Source: Hirsutella rhossiliensis
Lineage: Eukaryota; Ascomycota; Sordariomycetes; Hypocreales; Ophiocordycipitaceae
Direction of reading: 5' to 3'
DNA length: 64,000 nt
Assembly (NCBI RefSeq): GCF_020360975.1
Contig: NW_025408675.1
Location: 248,001-312,000, forward strand
The notes beneath the pieces were generated by a model. That model had not been told where the DNA came from. It saw only the letters and a program-made list of their open reading frames with translations, and did no database searches. The position numbers and the translations under genes are program-made. This document shows, piece by piece, positions 13,346 to 23,026 of this stretch; position 1 is the first letter of the stretch; the number at the start of each line of letters is the position of its first letter.

Positions 13346-13389
13346 AAAATAGCGTTTATTTTAGGGCGGAGCCCCTAGACTACCTAGAC

Positions 13390-14310
13390 CTACTCCTCGT
13401 CCTTATCGTCGTCCTTATCCTTATCCTCGTCGTCCTCCTCTACCTTATTGGTGGCGGCGGCGCTCTCTAGGGCGCTTAGGCGGCCCTCTAGGCCCGCGAG
13501 CCAGTCGGCGGCAGCGGCGGCTCCGGGGGCTCCGGGGGCGGGAGGGGCCCGGCCAGCAGCAGCGGCGGGGGCGGCGGCGGGCACGGCCATAGGGACCGCC
13601 GACAAGGCGACGGAGGCAGTGTCCCTAGTGCCGGGAGAGTTAGCAGCGGAAGCAGAAGAGCTAGATAAGAGGAACTTACTTAGGGACGAGGCCCTAGCGC
13701 TCGAGGGCGCGGAGATTGCGGTAGGCGGCGGCGGCGGCGGTAAGGCGCTTCTTAGCAGCCCCCCGTGCCTGCCCGTGCGCGCCGGCCTTCTAAGCCGACG
13801 CCGCAGCGAGCAGGACGGGAGGCGCCGCCTCATAGGCGCGGCCGGCACGCGCGCACTGGTAACAACTGCCGCCACGGCGGCGCCCGACTTAGTCGGCGCA
13901 GGGGAGCTCCTGCGACGCGCACCGCATATAGGGGGCCGCGCGGGCGGCTCCGGCCTACACTTAGCGTTTATGCTTTAAGAAGTTAGCGGAAAATGGCCAC
14001 CACGCTCGCTAGGCAGCGGACTTACGGGGGTGGCAGTGGCGGAGGCGGGGGCGGAGGGGCCGGGCGTCACGGCCGGCGGCGGGGACGGCGTCGTTACCCG
14101 GAAGGGCGACGTGAGGGCGGCTAGCGCAGCAGAGGCAGAGGCGGCGGCGGTGGGCGCGGTCGCGGGGGCGCGGGCAGGAGCAGCGGCAGCGGCGGAGCCG
14201 TCGTCGGCCGTGCCCAGCACGGCGTCGACGAACGACTCCGCACGCTCCGAGAAGGAGGAAGCGGGGGAGGGGGAGGCAGACATGTCTATCGCGGAAGTCA
14301 GCATCACGGA
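13390..14310 (-). pseudogene. Antisense accessory ORF inside the chromovirus, identity unknown
   Basis: Between the end of pol and the 3' LTR the - strand holds two long open stretches (13975-14307 and 13390-13875). They are rich in Ala, Pro and Ser, and the second ends in an acidic Asp/Lys/Glu tail just before a TAG at about 13390. In an adjacent - frame at about 13810-13905 there is a C-x2-C-bearing, Arg/Gly-rich block interrupted by one TAA, so the original frame seems broken by at least one shift. A TATA box sits 230 bp upstream. The segment has kept most TG and CA dinucleotides, unlike pol. The + strand frame 13448-13978 overlaps it and lacks these signals. Function is not known. Confidence 0.45.
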
Positions 14311-14533
14311 TTGCGGCCTCCCGCTCTATAGGGCGGAGAACTTACTAGTTAAAGTTATTGTTATTAGGGCTATTATTGCTGCTGCGGCTATTACTACGAG
14401 CACACGTTAATAAAGCGGCCCGCATAGCTAGGAACGAACTAACGCCCCGGGCAGAGCGGAACTCACCTATTGCTGCTGCTGCTGCGGTTAAAGAAGAAGG
14501 AGAAGGAAAGGAAGGAGGAAGGGGGGGATGCCG

Positions 14534-14544
14534 CCTTATATACC
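14534..14544 (-). promoter_or_regulatory. TATA box for the antisense ORF
   Basis: The - strand reads GTATATAAGG here and is followed by a CT-rich stretch (about 14490-14525), a typical fungal core-promoter arrangement. It points into the antisense ORF and away from the 3' LTR. Confidence 0.45.
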
Positions 14545-14845
14545 CCTAGGTAGAGGAGGCTGCCTAAGGCCGAGGGGACGGGCAACCTGAGGCTTACGTA
14601 GGTCCGGGCCGGCCGCCGGCCACCTAGGGGCGCATATAATAGGTTGCGCCCCTATTCAAACGGCCAGCCGGCCGATAAGTGTGGAGCCCGGTTCCGGCTG
14701 CCCGGGCTAATAGGCGCGGGGACAATAGGGCTAGTGGGGCCAGCACGATTAACGGAAAAGGGCAGGGTAGAGCTAGCGGCACGGGCCCTATAGTGCGGAA
14801 GCCGCCAATAGGGCAACGCCGCGCCGCGCTCGAGGGAGGGCATTG

Positions 14846-15031
14846 TATAAGAGTCTTTGACTATTGTGGGTTGTGGGCTTAGGCTACGGCCTAAGCCGTG
14901 TAGTTACGTGCGGAGGGCCGGATCCCGCACGTATGTATGCGGGCCAGCCGCGCATAGGAGAGCTCTGCATAGCTTGTTAACATCATCCTACGGACGGCAC
15001 CTACGCGCACGCCTCTGCCTACTCCGTGACA
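14846..15031 (+). repeat. 3' LTR of chromovirus (near-unmutated copy)
   Basis: Direct repeat of 8077-8262 that keeps the TG and CA dinucleotides lost in the 5' copy, so it approximates the ancestral LTR. GATAC at 15032-15036 follows directly and matches 8072-8076. Confidence 0.93.
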
Positions 15032-15036
15032 GATAC

Positions 15037-15552
15037 CTTTAGCTAGGTCCTTAGCGTAATCTTAATAATAATAATAATACTATTAATACTATTAAAAAGA
15101 AAGAATATTAGCTTCTTAGCTAATAATAATACCTTTAAAACGCTTAAATAATTATAAGAAGTTCGCCGCCTTATTATAAAGCTAGAAAATTATAGTTAAG
15201 TTAACTATATAATCTAACTACTCTTTAGTAAAGGTAACTATACCTTTAAGAATTAAAAGTAATAGCTTATAGCTACTTAGCTTTAAATATAATAGCTTAA
15301 GTATTAATTATATTATCTATAGCCTTAAAAATAGAAAAAGGTTTTATAGGATCTTAATAGCCGGTTTATATATATTAATTAAGTTATTAAGATAAGGTAA
15401 TAGCTCGAGCGTATCCTTAAGCTAGCTACTATTACTATAGCTAATTAAGATATAGATTTTAAAGCTCTATATAGTAGCTAGCAGCTAAAATAGCTAGAAA
15501 ATACTATAATTAACTATCGTAACGTTAAAATACGGCTTTAATTACTATTAGA
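15037..15552. other. RIP-saturated flank right of the chromovirus
   Basis: AT-rich sequence almost without CA or TG, dominated by TAA and TAG. It ends abruptly at about 15,552, where normal base composition begins. It is the right half of the sequence into which the chromovirus inserted. No motif was recognised. Confidence 0.7.
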
Positions 15553-16014
15553 ATGTGCCTGCCTTAGTGCTATAGAGAGTGCCGGTGTTAGGGTGTGCCG
15601 GACTTTAGGTGGGCTGACTTAAGTCGGCCCTCCAAGGCGGCACCAGCCAGCATGTGTAAAGAAGTAATTTGAAGTTAATAAATACCTTCATAAATATATA
15701 TAAAAAGTGGCTTCACACCATTTAATTTTCGATTCGTTGTACTGATGAGTAGATGCTTTCCCTTTTCATGGATGTAGTGGCGTGGCGTAGCTGCTTCTGC
15801 GGCTCAGGCAGGTAGAAGTCTTGAAATAAACAAAGGTCGAATCTGCATTACAGGCCCTGGCGAATGTTGATGTGCTGACGGCGTTTTTTGATCACCTGCG
15901 GCTCGGAGGAGAATGTCTCAGTACGAGGTAATGGCCTGCCTGCATTGGCGCCGATGGTATCTTACTGACCGAATTCGTCCAAGCGTAGTAGCCTTGAATT
16001 GACGAATCGTCACG
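15553..16014. other. Intergenic, with a TATA-like box
   Basis: Normal composition resumes here. A TATA-like run, TATATATAAAAAG, at about 15694-15706 could serve the gene starting at 16015. A short palindrome GACTTAAGTC lies near 15620. No other feature was seen. Confidence 0.35.
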
Positions 16015-17115
16015 ATGCTCCGCTCTCGGCCAACAACGATGTCCTTGACTGCTGCTGAGCTTGAAGAATTCGAGCTTCATTACCGATACAGACGACGCCT
16101 GCGGGTTATTGGCAGGCCTGTCAACCAGTCGGCACCCGACAACATCTCTGTGCCAGTAGTAGGTCAAGCCCCTTTCAACCATGCCGAGCTTCTCCCTGAT
16201 GGATGGTTCGTGGGCTCCAAGCTCCATCGGAGCCTTCCAAGCTACACCGAACACGAGGATTGTGAGTGTCCATGTTCCGTTGGGAGAATGCGGTGCTCGT
16301 GCACCGTCTGCAGGCATTTCAGCGTCGGCACGCTCTGGAGGCGAGACTGGTGACTTGCTGCCTCTTGGCCGACACAGCCCAGGGCTGACGAACTGTCAGG
16401 TTCATCAACGGGCTCGGTATTTTTGGGTGCAACTGTCGGCCGCATAGCCTCGCCAGACAAGGGATTACCCAGTGGTAACGACGAAGATGATGACGATGGA
16501 TGCTCGTTGTCTGCAGAGTCAACCATTGGAAGAACACTGCCGTCACTGCTGTCTGCGCCGTCTCGAATTGCACAGTCCGATGCTAGCGCTACCTCGGCAG
16601 GCGATGAAGGAGGCCGCGTTCAAGTAATCAGAGAGGGCAATTTGCGCTCCCAAAACGCTCTTGGCCACTTGATGCCTAGAGCTCATCCTTTCGACGTCCC
16701 GAGGCAACCCGTACCAGAAGGACATGGCACGCGGCACAATGCCCGACCACACCATTCGGATGCCCAACGGACCGACCTAAGCCCTAGATACTCTCGCCTC
16801 GGGCTGCCAGTCTATTATGACTTCCTTCCCAGTACATGGCAGCCACGAGATGCAAGCCATTTGCCCGAGTGGCGACACCAGAGTAGGGTCGACGGGAATC
16901 CAGCAATCCACCTGGCCGGACTACAAGCCCATGTGCCGGCTCCTAGACAGGCACAGCAAACAAGTCACCTCATAAGGCGAAGCGTGTCCAGGGAGCATGG
17001 AGACAGCCCGGTAGGTCTGGCAATGCCTGGCTTCCGCGGCTTGTATGGTGGGATCGAAAACACGGACGACGAGCTTTTATACGACCAGAGGCAAAGCAAT
17101 GCTCCAGGAAATTGA
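16015..17115 (+). CDS. Hypothetical protein, two exons
   Basis: Proposed join 16015-16261 and 16400-17115, about 320 aa. The frame from ATG 16015 meets a TGA at 16351. A 138-nt intron with a GTGAGT donor (16262) and a CTGAC branch site before the CAG acceptor (16399) removes it and joins in frame to the long downstream stretch. The protein has an Arg/Tyr-rich N-terminal third, an acidic run (E-D-D-D-D) and a Ser/Pro/His-rich remainder. No domain, signal peptide or membrane segment was recognised. It sits between the RIPped island and the pogo element, and ends 8 bp before the TA target site. It may be a lineage-specific gene or an old repeat fragment. Confidence 0.45.
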
Positions 17116-17124
17116 ATATACGTA

Positions 17125-17166
17125 ACGTAATCCACCCCCTTCCCGGTCAGACCCCCTACTCGGTCA
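17125..17166 (+). repeat. Left terminal inverted repeat of pogo/Fot1 element
   Basis: This 42-bp arm starts ACGTAATCCACCCCC and is exactly complementary to 19173-19214. It contains an internal direct repeat CGGTCA, with the two copies about 10 bp apart, possibly double binding sites for the transposase. Confidence 0.95.
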
Positions 17167-17218
17167 GAAAAAGTCTCCACGCGGCGACCCACACTTATGG
17201 CAAGACAAACCGAGCACT

Positions 17219-18721
17219 ATGACGGCAACGGGAGACCAATCGGTTCCACGCGAAGAACGGGTCCTGCTCGCCGTCAGGGCCTATCAGCAGGGCCAATTCA
17301 AAAGTACCCGCAAGGCTGCGGCCGCATACGACGTCCCTCAATCGACAGTATCTGATCGACTGCGCGGTGTCATTCGCCGACGCGACGCTCAGATGAACAA
17401 CCTGAAGTTGACGGCGACGGAAGAGACTGCCCTGGTACAATGGATCTTGTCGATGGACGAGCGAGGGATGCCGCCGACAGTGGCTTACACTCGTCGGATG
17501 GCCAACTTATTGCTTTCCGAGCGAGGCAAAGATCCTGTCGGGGAAAACTGGGTGCGGAAGTTTGTTGGCCGCCACGGCGAAATCAAGGCAAAGTACTCTC
17601 GCCGATACGACTACCAACGAGCCAAATGCGAAGACCCCCAAAAGATCCAAGGATGGTACGATCGAGTCGCGGCGACGAAACAGAAATGGGGGATTCTTGA
17701 CGAGGATGTCTATAACTTTGATGAGACGGGGTTTCAAATGGGAGTCGCTGCAACGGCGAGAGTCCTTACCCGGTCTGACCGGCGAGGTCGGGCAGTACTC
17801 ACGCAGCCTGGAAATCGAGAATGGGTTACTGTGATCGAGTCTATCAACTGCCAAGGTTGGGCTTTACCGGCGAAGGTTATCTTCCAGGGCAAGTTACACC
17901 AAGCAAGCTGGTACGAATCAGGAGTGCCCGATGACTGGCATATCGCCGTTAGTGAGAATGGCTGGACTTCCGACGACCTTGCTTTGAATTGGTTAAAGGA
18001 AGTCTTTGATCCGAATACACGGCGCCGTACGGTTGGTACGCATCGACTTCTTATTCTCGACGGGCACGGCAGTCACGTCACGCCGGAATTTGACAAGTAC
18101 TGTACGGCCAATTCCATCGTAGTACTCCAAATGCCTGCACATTCCTCACATCTCTTGCAGCCTCTTGATGTCGGGTGCTTTTCGCCGTTGAAAACCATAT
18201 ACGGCCGAAAGGTTCAAGAGAAAATGCTCGCTGGGATCCATCATATCGACAAGCAGGACTTCCTTCCCATGTACTTAGACGCTCGCCGACAAGCACTTTC
18301 GCCGTCGAATATCCGAAGCGGATTTATGGCAACAGGCCTTTTTCCGTTTGACCCAAACAGAGTATTATCGCGGTTACAAGTTCAGGTTGACAAAGTCGGT
18401 AACGATCACGGCGACAAGAATACTCCAAGTCCCAACAAGAGCCTGGAAGCAGCCAAGACTCCGCATAACGTCAACCAGCTTACCACTCACGCCGAAAGGC
18501 TTCTTCAACGCCGGCCACAAAATACAGACTCGCCAGTTTCACAAGCTATCAACCAGCTTATCAAAGGATGTCAAATGGCCATGCACAGCGCCGCCCTCCT
18601 TGCCGACGAAAACCGGCAACTTCGGTCAGAAAACCAGCGGCGAAAGCAGAGAAAGAACAGCGCCGTGAATACATTGGCGACGGCGGTACTCTATCGGTTG
18701 CAGAGGGCACGGTTAGGATAA
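17219..18721 (+). CDS. pogo/Fot1-family DDE transposase
   Basis: An intact 500-aa frame from ATG 17219. It cuts and re-joins element ends at TA targets. The N-terminal part (about residues 15-60) is a CENP-B/pogo-like helix-turn-helix with an S-T-V-S-D-R-L block, followed by a second DNA-binding helical region to about residue 135. The catalytic domain has the three acidic blocks: F-D-E-T-G-F (about 168), L-D-G-H-G-S-H (about 277) and Q-P-L-D-V-G (about 314). The family normally has a longer basic C-terminus. Here the frame leaves that tail near 18640 and stops at 18721 (see next entry). No introns or RIP stops are present, so catalytic competence is plausible. Confidence 0.93.
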   Translation: MTATGDQSVPREERVLLAVRAYQQGQFKSTRKAAAAYDVPQSTVSDRLRGVIRRRDAQMNNLKLTATEETALVQWILSMDERGMPPTVAYTRRMANLLLSERGKDPVGENWVRKFVGRHGEIKAKYSRRYDYQRAKCEDPQKIQGWYDRVAATKQKWGILDEDVYNFDETGFQMGVAATARVLTRSDRRGRAVLTQPGNREWVTVIESINCQGWALPAKVIFQGKLHQASWYESGVPDDWHIAVSENGWTSDDLALNWLKEVFDPNTRRRTVGTHRLLILDGHGSHVTPEFDKYCTANSIVVLQMPAHSSHLLQPLDVGCFSPLKTIYGRKVQEKMLAGIHHIDKQDFLPMYLDARRQALSPSNIRSGFMATGLFPFDPNRVLSRLQVQVDKVGNDHGDKNTPSPNKSLEAAKTPHNVNQLTTHAERLLQRRPQNTDSPVSQAINQLIKGCQMAMHSAALLADENRQLRSENQRRKQRKNSAVNTLATAVLYRLQRARLG

Positions 18722-19076
18722 AGCAACGGAGAGAAGAAGAAGAAGAGCGGGTTAAGCGACGGAGAGTGGAAGAAGAGGAGAGGACTAAGCGCCGGCGAGA
18801 GAAGGACGAGGAGCGCCAAGCGACGACAAGAAGGAGAAGAGCGGGCCGAGCGACGGCGACAAGAGAACGAGGAATGGTTCAAGCTACGGCGAGAAAAGGA
18901 AGAGGAGCGGGTCAAGAAACAGAGAGCAAAGGAAGATGAGCGGGCCAAGCGACGGCGGGAAGAAGGAGCGGGACCAACGACTTATAGAAGAGCTGAGTGT
19001 CCCAAGACAGCGTGCACCACCACGGTGTAGTAAGTGCAGGTCTTTTGAACACACTGCCCGTACGTGTAATAGATAG
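18640..19076 (+). pseudogene. Frameshifted C-terminal tail of the transposase
   Basis: After about 18640 the typical family tail is found in other frames. First comes a Glu/Arg/Lys-rich coiled-coil-like stretch in the next frame (to about 18939). Then, in the third frame, a zinc knuckle of the form C-x2-C-x4-H-x4-C lies near 19026-19070, ending at TAG 19074. Two small indels would account for this. The loss removes a probable nucleic-acid-binding tail but not the DDE core. A sequencing error in the purine-rich run is an alternative. Confidence 0.65.
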
Positions 19077-19172
19077 TCCTAATCGAGTTACTTGTCTCTT
19101 GGAGTAAATATGTCGTGGTATTGTGCTCCGTTTGTCTCGCGTAAGGTGCGGGTCTAGTCGGTGGGGAATTTT

Positions 19173-19214
19173 TGACCGAGTAGGGGGTCTGACCGGGAAG
19201 GGGGTGGATTACGT
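19173..19214 (-). repeat. Right terminal inverted repeat of pogo/Fot1 element
   Basis: Perfect reverse complement of 17125-17166, followed by TA at 19215-19216. Confidence 0.95.
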
Positions 19215-19216
19215 TA

Positions 19217-19704
19217 GTTGTAAGAAAGGAAACAAGTACACAAAGCTTTGCTTGCTTATGTAAGTTTTATCCTAGATATTTATATATTTATATAATACTT
19301 AATATTTTAAATAAACAACACAACTCTGTTTAAAAATATAAATTTTCATGCAAGTAATTTAAGTATTTTGTTAAAGCATAAAAGAATCAAAAGAGTAAAT
19401 TAACGATGGTAACTACGTGACATATTTATGTTTACTTCGTAAGGAACACTTAATAGATAGTTAGCATCAGGCTCTTGGTTGGCAGGTTGGAAGCCCCCGC
19501 TTTTTTTGTTGCTGACTTTGACACATTGCCCAGGAAAAGCCCGCGTCGTCATCCGAGCGCTTGCAATGCAAAGTACCCACTATACTTTGTACCACGGTTA
19601 CCTCGCTTTCCACCGTCGTGTCGTCGTCCTGTCCTGTCCCGTCAGGACTCTGTCCAACATCTCCAGCCCCAGAGGACCAAGCTCGGCCCCTGGAGCACAG
19701 CATC
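19217..19704. other. Intergenic, AT-rich, upstream of the kinase gene
   Basis: AT-rich to about 19,470, then mixed composition with a pyrimidine-rich leader. The kinase frame stays open upstream to ATG 19561, but the protein-like start is at 19705, so this is treated as promoter and 5' UTR. Confidence 0.5.
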
Positions 19705-22128
19705 ATGAATGGGGACTTGAGTCTTTCTCAGGCCCTCGGTGGGCTGCGAATAGCCAATCCTGACGATGCCGCCGAAGCGTCTCACTCCCCTGCGTCCCCT
19801 GATTCTACGCCAGCCTTTGTGCCAACAGCCCCATCCGACCGCGACGCAATACCATCTTCAAGTGTCGTCGGTGCCGATTCCAGTTCCTTCAGCCCCGGCA
19901 TGACAAGCGACATCAGCCTACCTCGCCCTCTCGCTCCCCATCAAGATCCCGAACCCAGCCGATTCAGATCCTCCATCTACGACCTCGCCCTGGGCGGTGC
20001 CGGGTCCGCGTCCACTGGTCTCGCGCGTCTGTCTCCGGAGTGCATTCAACCAGACGGACAAGGCCTTCCTCAACTGGCCCACGATGAATTCTTACCACTG
20101 GGTCACGGCAACTCCCTGCCTCCACGGGGAAGCTCCAGGGGCGCGAGAGGAGAAAGCCAGGCGTGCAGTTCGGTTCCAGTCCGCAACCAGAGCACATCGC
20201 TGGGTGGGCCGGTGCCGCTGCCCACCTCCAGCGAGGAGTGGAAGGACCGAGGAGCCGCCGTTGGTGTGCGTCGTGAGGTGGACTCGAGCGGCCGATCGAT
20301 CGTTCGACAGGTCAAGAAAGGCGTCAGGGACTTTTCCTTTGGCCGCATCCTGGGCGAGGGCTCTTACAGCACCGTCTACTTGGCTACCGACCGGCAGACC
20401 CTCAAGGAGTATGCCGTCAAGGTACTCGAAAAAAGGCACATCATCAAGGAGAAGAAGATCAAGTACGTCAATATCGAGAAGAACACGCTCAATCGTCTCA
20501 CCGAGCACCCTGGCATCGTTCGGCTTTACTACACCTTCCAGGACGAAACCTCACTTTACTACGTACTCGACCTCTGCAATGGCGGGGAGCTGTTAGGCGT
20601 GTTGAAGAAGACCGGAACATTTGACGTCGAGTGTGTGAGATTCTATGGCGCCCAGATCCTCGACTCCATGGAATACATGCACTCGCGTGGTGTTATTCAC
20701 CGTGACATCAAGCCCGAAAACGTGCTTCTGGATGATCAAATGCACGTCAAAATCACCGACTTTGGAACTGCGAGGCTGTTGAGGGACCCACGCGAGCCCA
20801 GGGGCCCGGACAGCACTGAGCGAGGATTGTCAGACTCGGAGAAGCGGGAGGAGCAAGACGACAGCCGCGCCGCGTCATTCGTGGGCACCGCCGAATATGT
20901 GAGCCCCGAGTTGCTCACACACAAGACGGCATACAAGGCGAGCGACCTGTGGGCCTTTGGATGCATAATCTATCAGCTACTCGCCGGAAGACCGCCGTTC
21001 AAGGCTGGTAGCGAGTATCTGACTTTTCAGAAAATCGTGAATCTCGACTACGAGTTCCCCCAGGGCTTCCCTCCTTCAGCTCGGGACCTCGTTGAGCGGT
21101 GTCTGGTTCTCGATCCAGCCAGGAGACTTACCATTGAGCACATCAAGAACCACGAATTCTTCCAGGGTCAACAATTTGGGAAAGGATTGTGGCGAACCAA
21201 AGCGCCAAGACTACGGTCATACAATCCACCTGCACCCGAGCCGTCCATTATCCAGCTGAATGGTCTGTCGGGAGGAGGCGCAGCCCCTCCCAATGGGCCA
21301 GCGTCTCGTCCACCGCATCATCTCCAAGCGAGCACCTCTGGTGGAAACGGTCGCCCCTCGCGCATCATCACGGAACTACCGCCCCCAACTCAATTGGACA
21401 TTGAGTGGTCGCCCGTGTTGACCAAAAACAACGAACGAATCCTTAAGCTCGGCGACTTGATGGTCATCTCAACCCCGCTGAACAATGCGCTCAGAGGGCC
21501 CGAGGAGGGCCACAAGAAGCTTTCTCGCTTCTTCGGAGGCAGTACGACCAAGAAGAGGCAGAGGCTGGTGATGATTACGTCGAGTGGCCGTATCGTGCTT
21601 GCGCCTGCGGGAGGGGAGGAGAAGAGAGCAAAGCAGGAACTGTCGCTTCTGTCGCCGGATTGCTCTTGGAGAAGCCAACGCGACGCCCGGGGGCAGCTCG
21701 TGTGGTGCGTTGATACGGTGAGCACTTGCAGCCCTACTCTACTTTGACAACAGGACGTGGCTCATCATATCGGACAGGGCGGCCAACACTATACCTTTGA
21801 GGAGCTCAAGGCGTCATCAAGCCCAGAGGGCATGCGCAGTTCGGTTGACGATTGGATTGAATGCCTGGAAAAGGCAAGAGACCTAGCCATGTCGGCCAAC
21901 GCAACGTCACAGGGCAACGACGACGCATTTGCCGAGATGCCTTCGACGGTGTCGAGCCCCGCAAGCACATTGGGGAGTCGGGCAAACCATGGCGAAGCAT
22001 ATGGCCTCAACGACAGGCCCCCTCGCAATCATCTCAGCAAAACGCAGGGGGGCCTCGAGGATAATGGCGTCAGGCGGAACCGCTTCAGCAAGCGGCAGTC
22101 CAGGAACGGGGTAGGACCCGCATTCTAG
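19705..22128 (+). CDS. PKH: PDK1/Pkh-type serine/threonine protein kinase with PH domain
   Basis: Join 19705-21717 and 21754-22128, about 795 aa. Phosphoinositide-dependent-kinase homologue; in yeasts Pkh kinases phosphorylate the activation loop of AGC kinases (Ypk, Sch9, Pkc1) and act in sphingolipid and eisosome signalling. A Ser/Pro-rich N-terminus (to about 205) precedes the kinase domain (about 208-490) with the glycine loop G-E-G-S-Y-S, VAIK-type Lys, H-R-D (about 331), D-F-G and the V-G-T-A-E-Y activation segment. The C-terminal part from about 570 is PH-like and crosses a 36-nt intron (GTGAGC donor, ACAG acceptor) with an in-frame TGA inside, so retention would truncate the PH domain. 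Start chosen at 19705; ATG 19561 is in frame and would add 48 residues. Confidence 0.93.
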
Positions 22129-23026
22129 GTGCGTGGCGGTATTCCGAGGGTTTTGTGGTTTCATCTACTCGAGTTTCTTGGACACGTTTGCCCTACAAGC
22201 ATGGAGGTCGTCGGGACCATCAATCACAAGGCCATTGCAAGCGAGGCGCATTGACGAGGAGTTCGTGTCTCTTACTGGGAGGAGGGATAGAGTTCCTGGT
22301 TTGTATTTTTGAAGGGCAACTGCTTGCATGGACTAGAATACAAAAGACGGTGGTGTCGTTGAGAAGACCTTTGTTTCTGAACATGGGTAGTAGGTAACTT
22401 AGGAGGTAACCTATGGCGGGTGAGGCTGTAAAACTGTTCTGTCCAGACCATTTCAGCAGCAATTTTGGAGGGCAAACTTCTGAGCGGCGAGCAGGTGGGT
22501 ACCTAAGGTTCGGGCCCCTCGCCCTCTTTTACTGTGGCCTTTGACGTGTCATTGAGTACGAGACGAGGGAGTGCGTGTTTTAATCCGGGGAGGGTGGATA
22601 GGTATAGTTAGGTACCCTGCTGCAGGTACGTACCGGTATCGGGTAACAAGGTTTGTTTGCGGGCTGGTCGCCCAGGCGCCGCCTACAAAGGCCGCTTGCG
22701 ATCAGATTCTCGCCCGGGCGTCTTCTCTTCACCACGTTGCCTGCCTGCAGTGCACAACACATCATCCACAGACGCACCATTTGTTTTCGTCGCGCGCGCT
22801 GAGCAAGGCTGCCATCATTTCTCTACCTGATGTCAATTCGTTCCCCCGATTCGCCACCTAACACACCCGGCCGAGCCTCATCGATTGATTCTTCCTCGTC
22901 CAACGCTCAACCTGCCACGCCGTCGCCGCCCTCCTTGCTCCAATTCCAGCGCAGAGCTGACCTCACGGTTTGTGGAAGCACTAACTACTAATCTCTTGAA
23001 CTCCAGTCCCCACGGCTGCGCTCATC
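22129..23026. other. Intergenic between the kinase and the next gene
   Basis: Contains the kinase 3' UTR and, from about 22,860, a CT-rich leader for the gene at 23027. Short open frames on both strands show no domain or splice logic. Confidence 0.5.

Larger units (their letters stand above)
8077..15031 (+). mobile_element. Ty3/gypsy chromovirus, complete but RIP-mutated
   Basis: This is a 6,955-bp LTR retrotransposon. Two 186-bp direct repeats (8077-8262 and 14846-15031) bound decayed gag and pol in the order gag, protease, RT, RNase H, integrase, chromodomain. The 5-bp target duplication GATAC is intact at 8072-8076 and 15032-15036. A purine-rich tract (about 14831-14840) precedes the 3' LTR. 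The integrase-linked chromodomain places it among the chromoviruses. An extra 1.5-kb GC-rich segment with an antisense reading frame separates pol from the 3' LTR. Damage is strong from 8.1 to 13.4 kb and slight beyond. Confidence 0.92.
17125..19214 (+). mobile_element. pogo/Fot1-type DNA transposon, structurally complete
   Basis: A 2,090-bp element bounded by perfect 42-bp terminal inverted repeats with TA duplications at 17123-17124 and 19215-19216. TA targeting and the transposase type (helix-turn-helix plus DDE) identify the pogo/Fot1 branch of Tc1/mariner. CA and TG are normal throughout, so it shows no RIP, unlike the adjacent island. Identical TIRs imply a recent insertion. The transposase core is open, but its C-terminal tail is frameshifted. 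Confidence 0.95.

Noticed and set aside
13448..13978. + strand Ala-rich frame inside the chromovirus
   Set aside because: GC-rich low-complexity sequence keeps several frames open. The TATA box and acidic tail favour the - strand.
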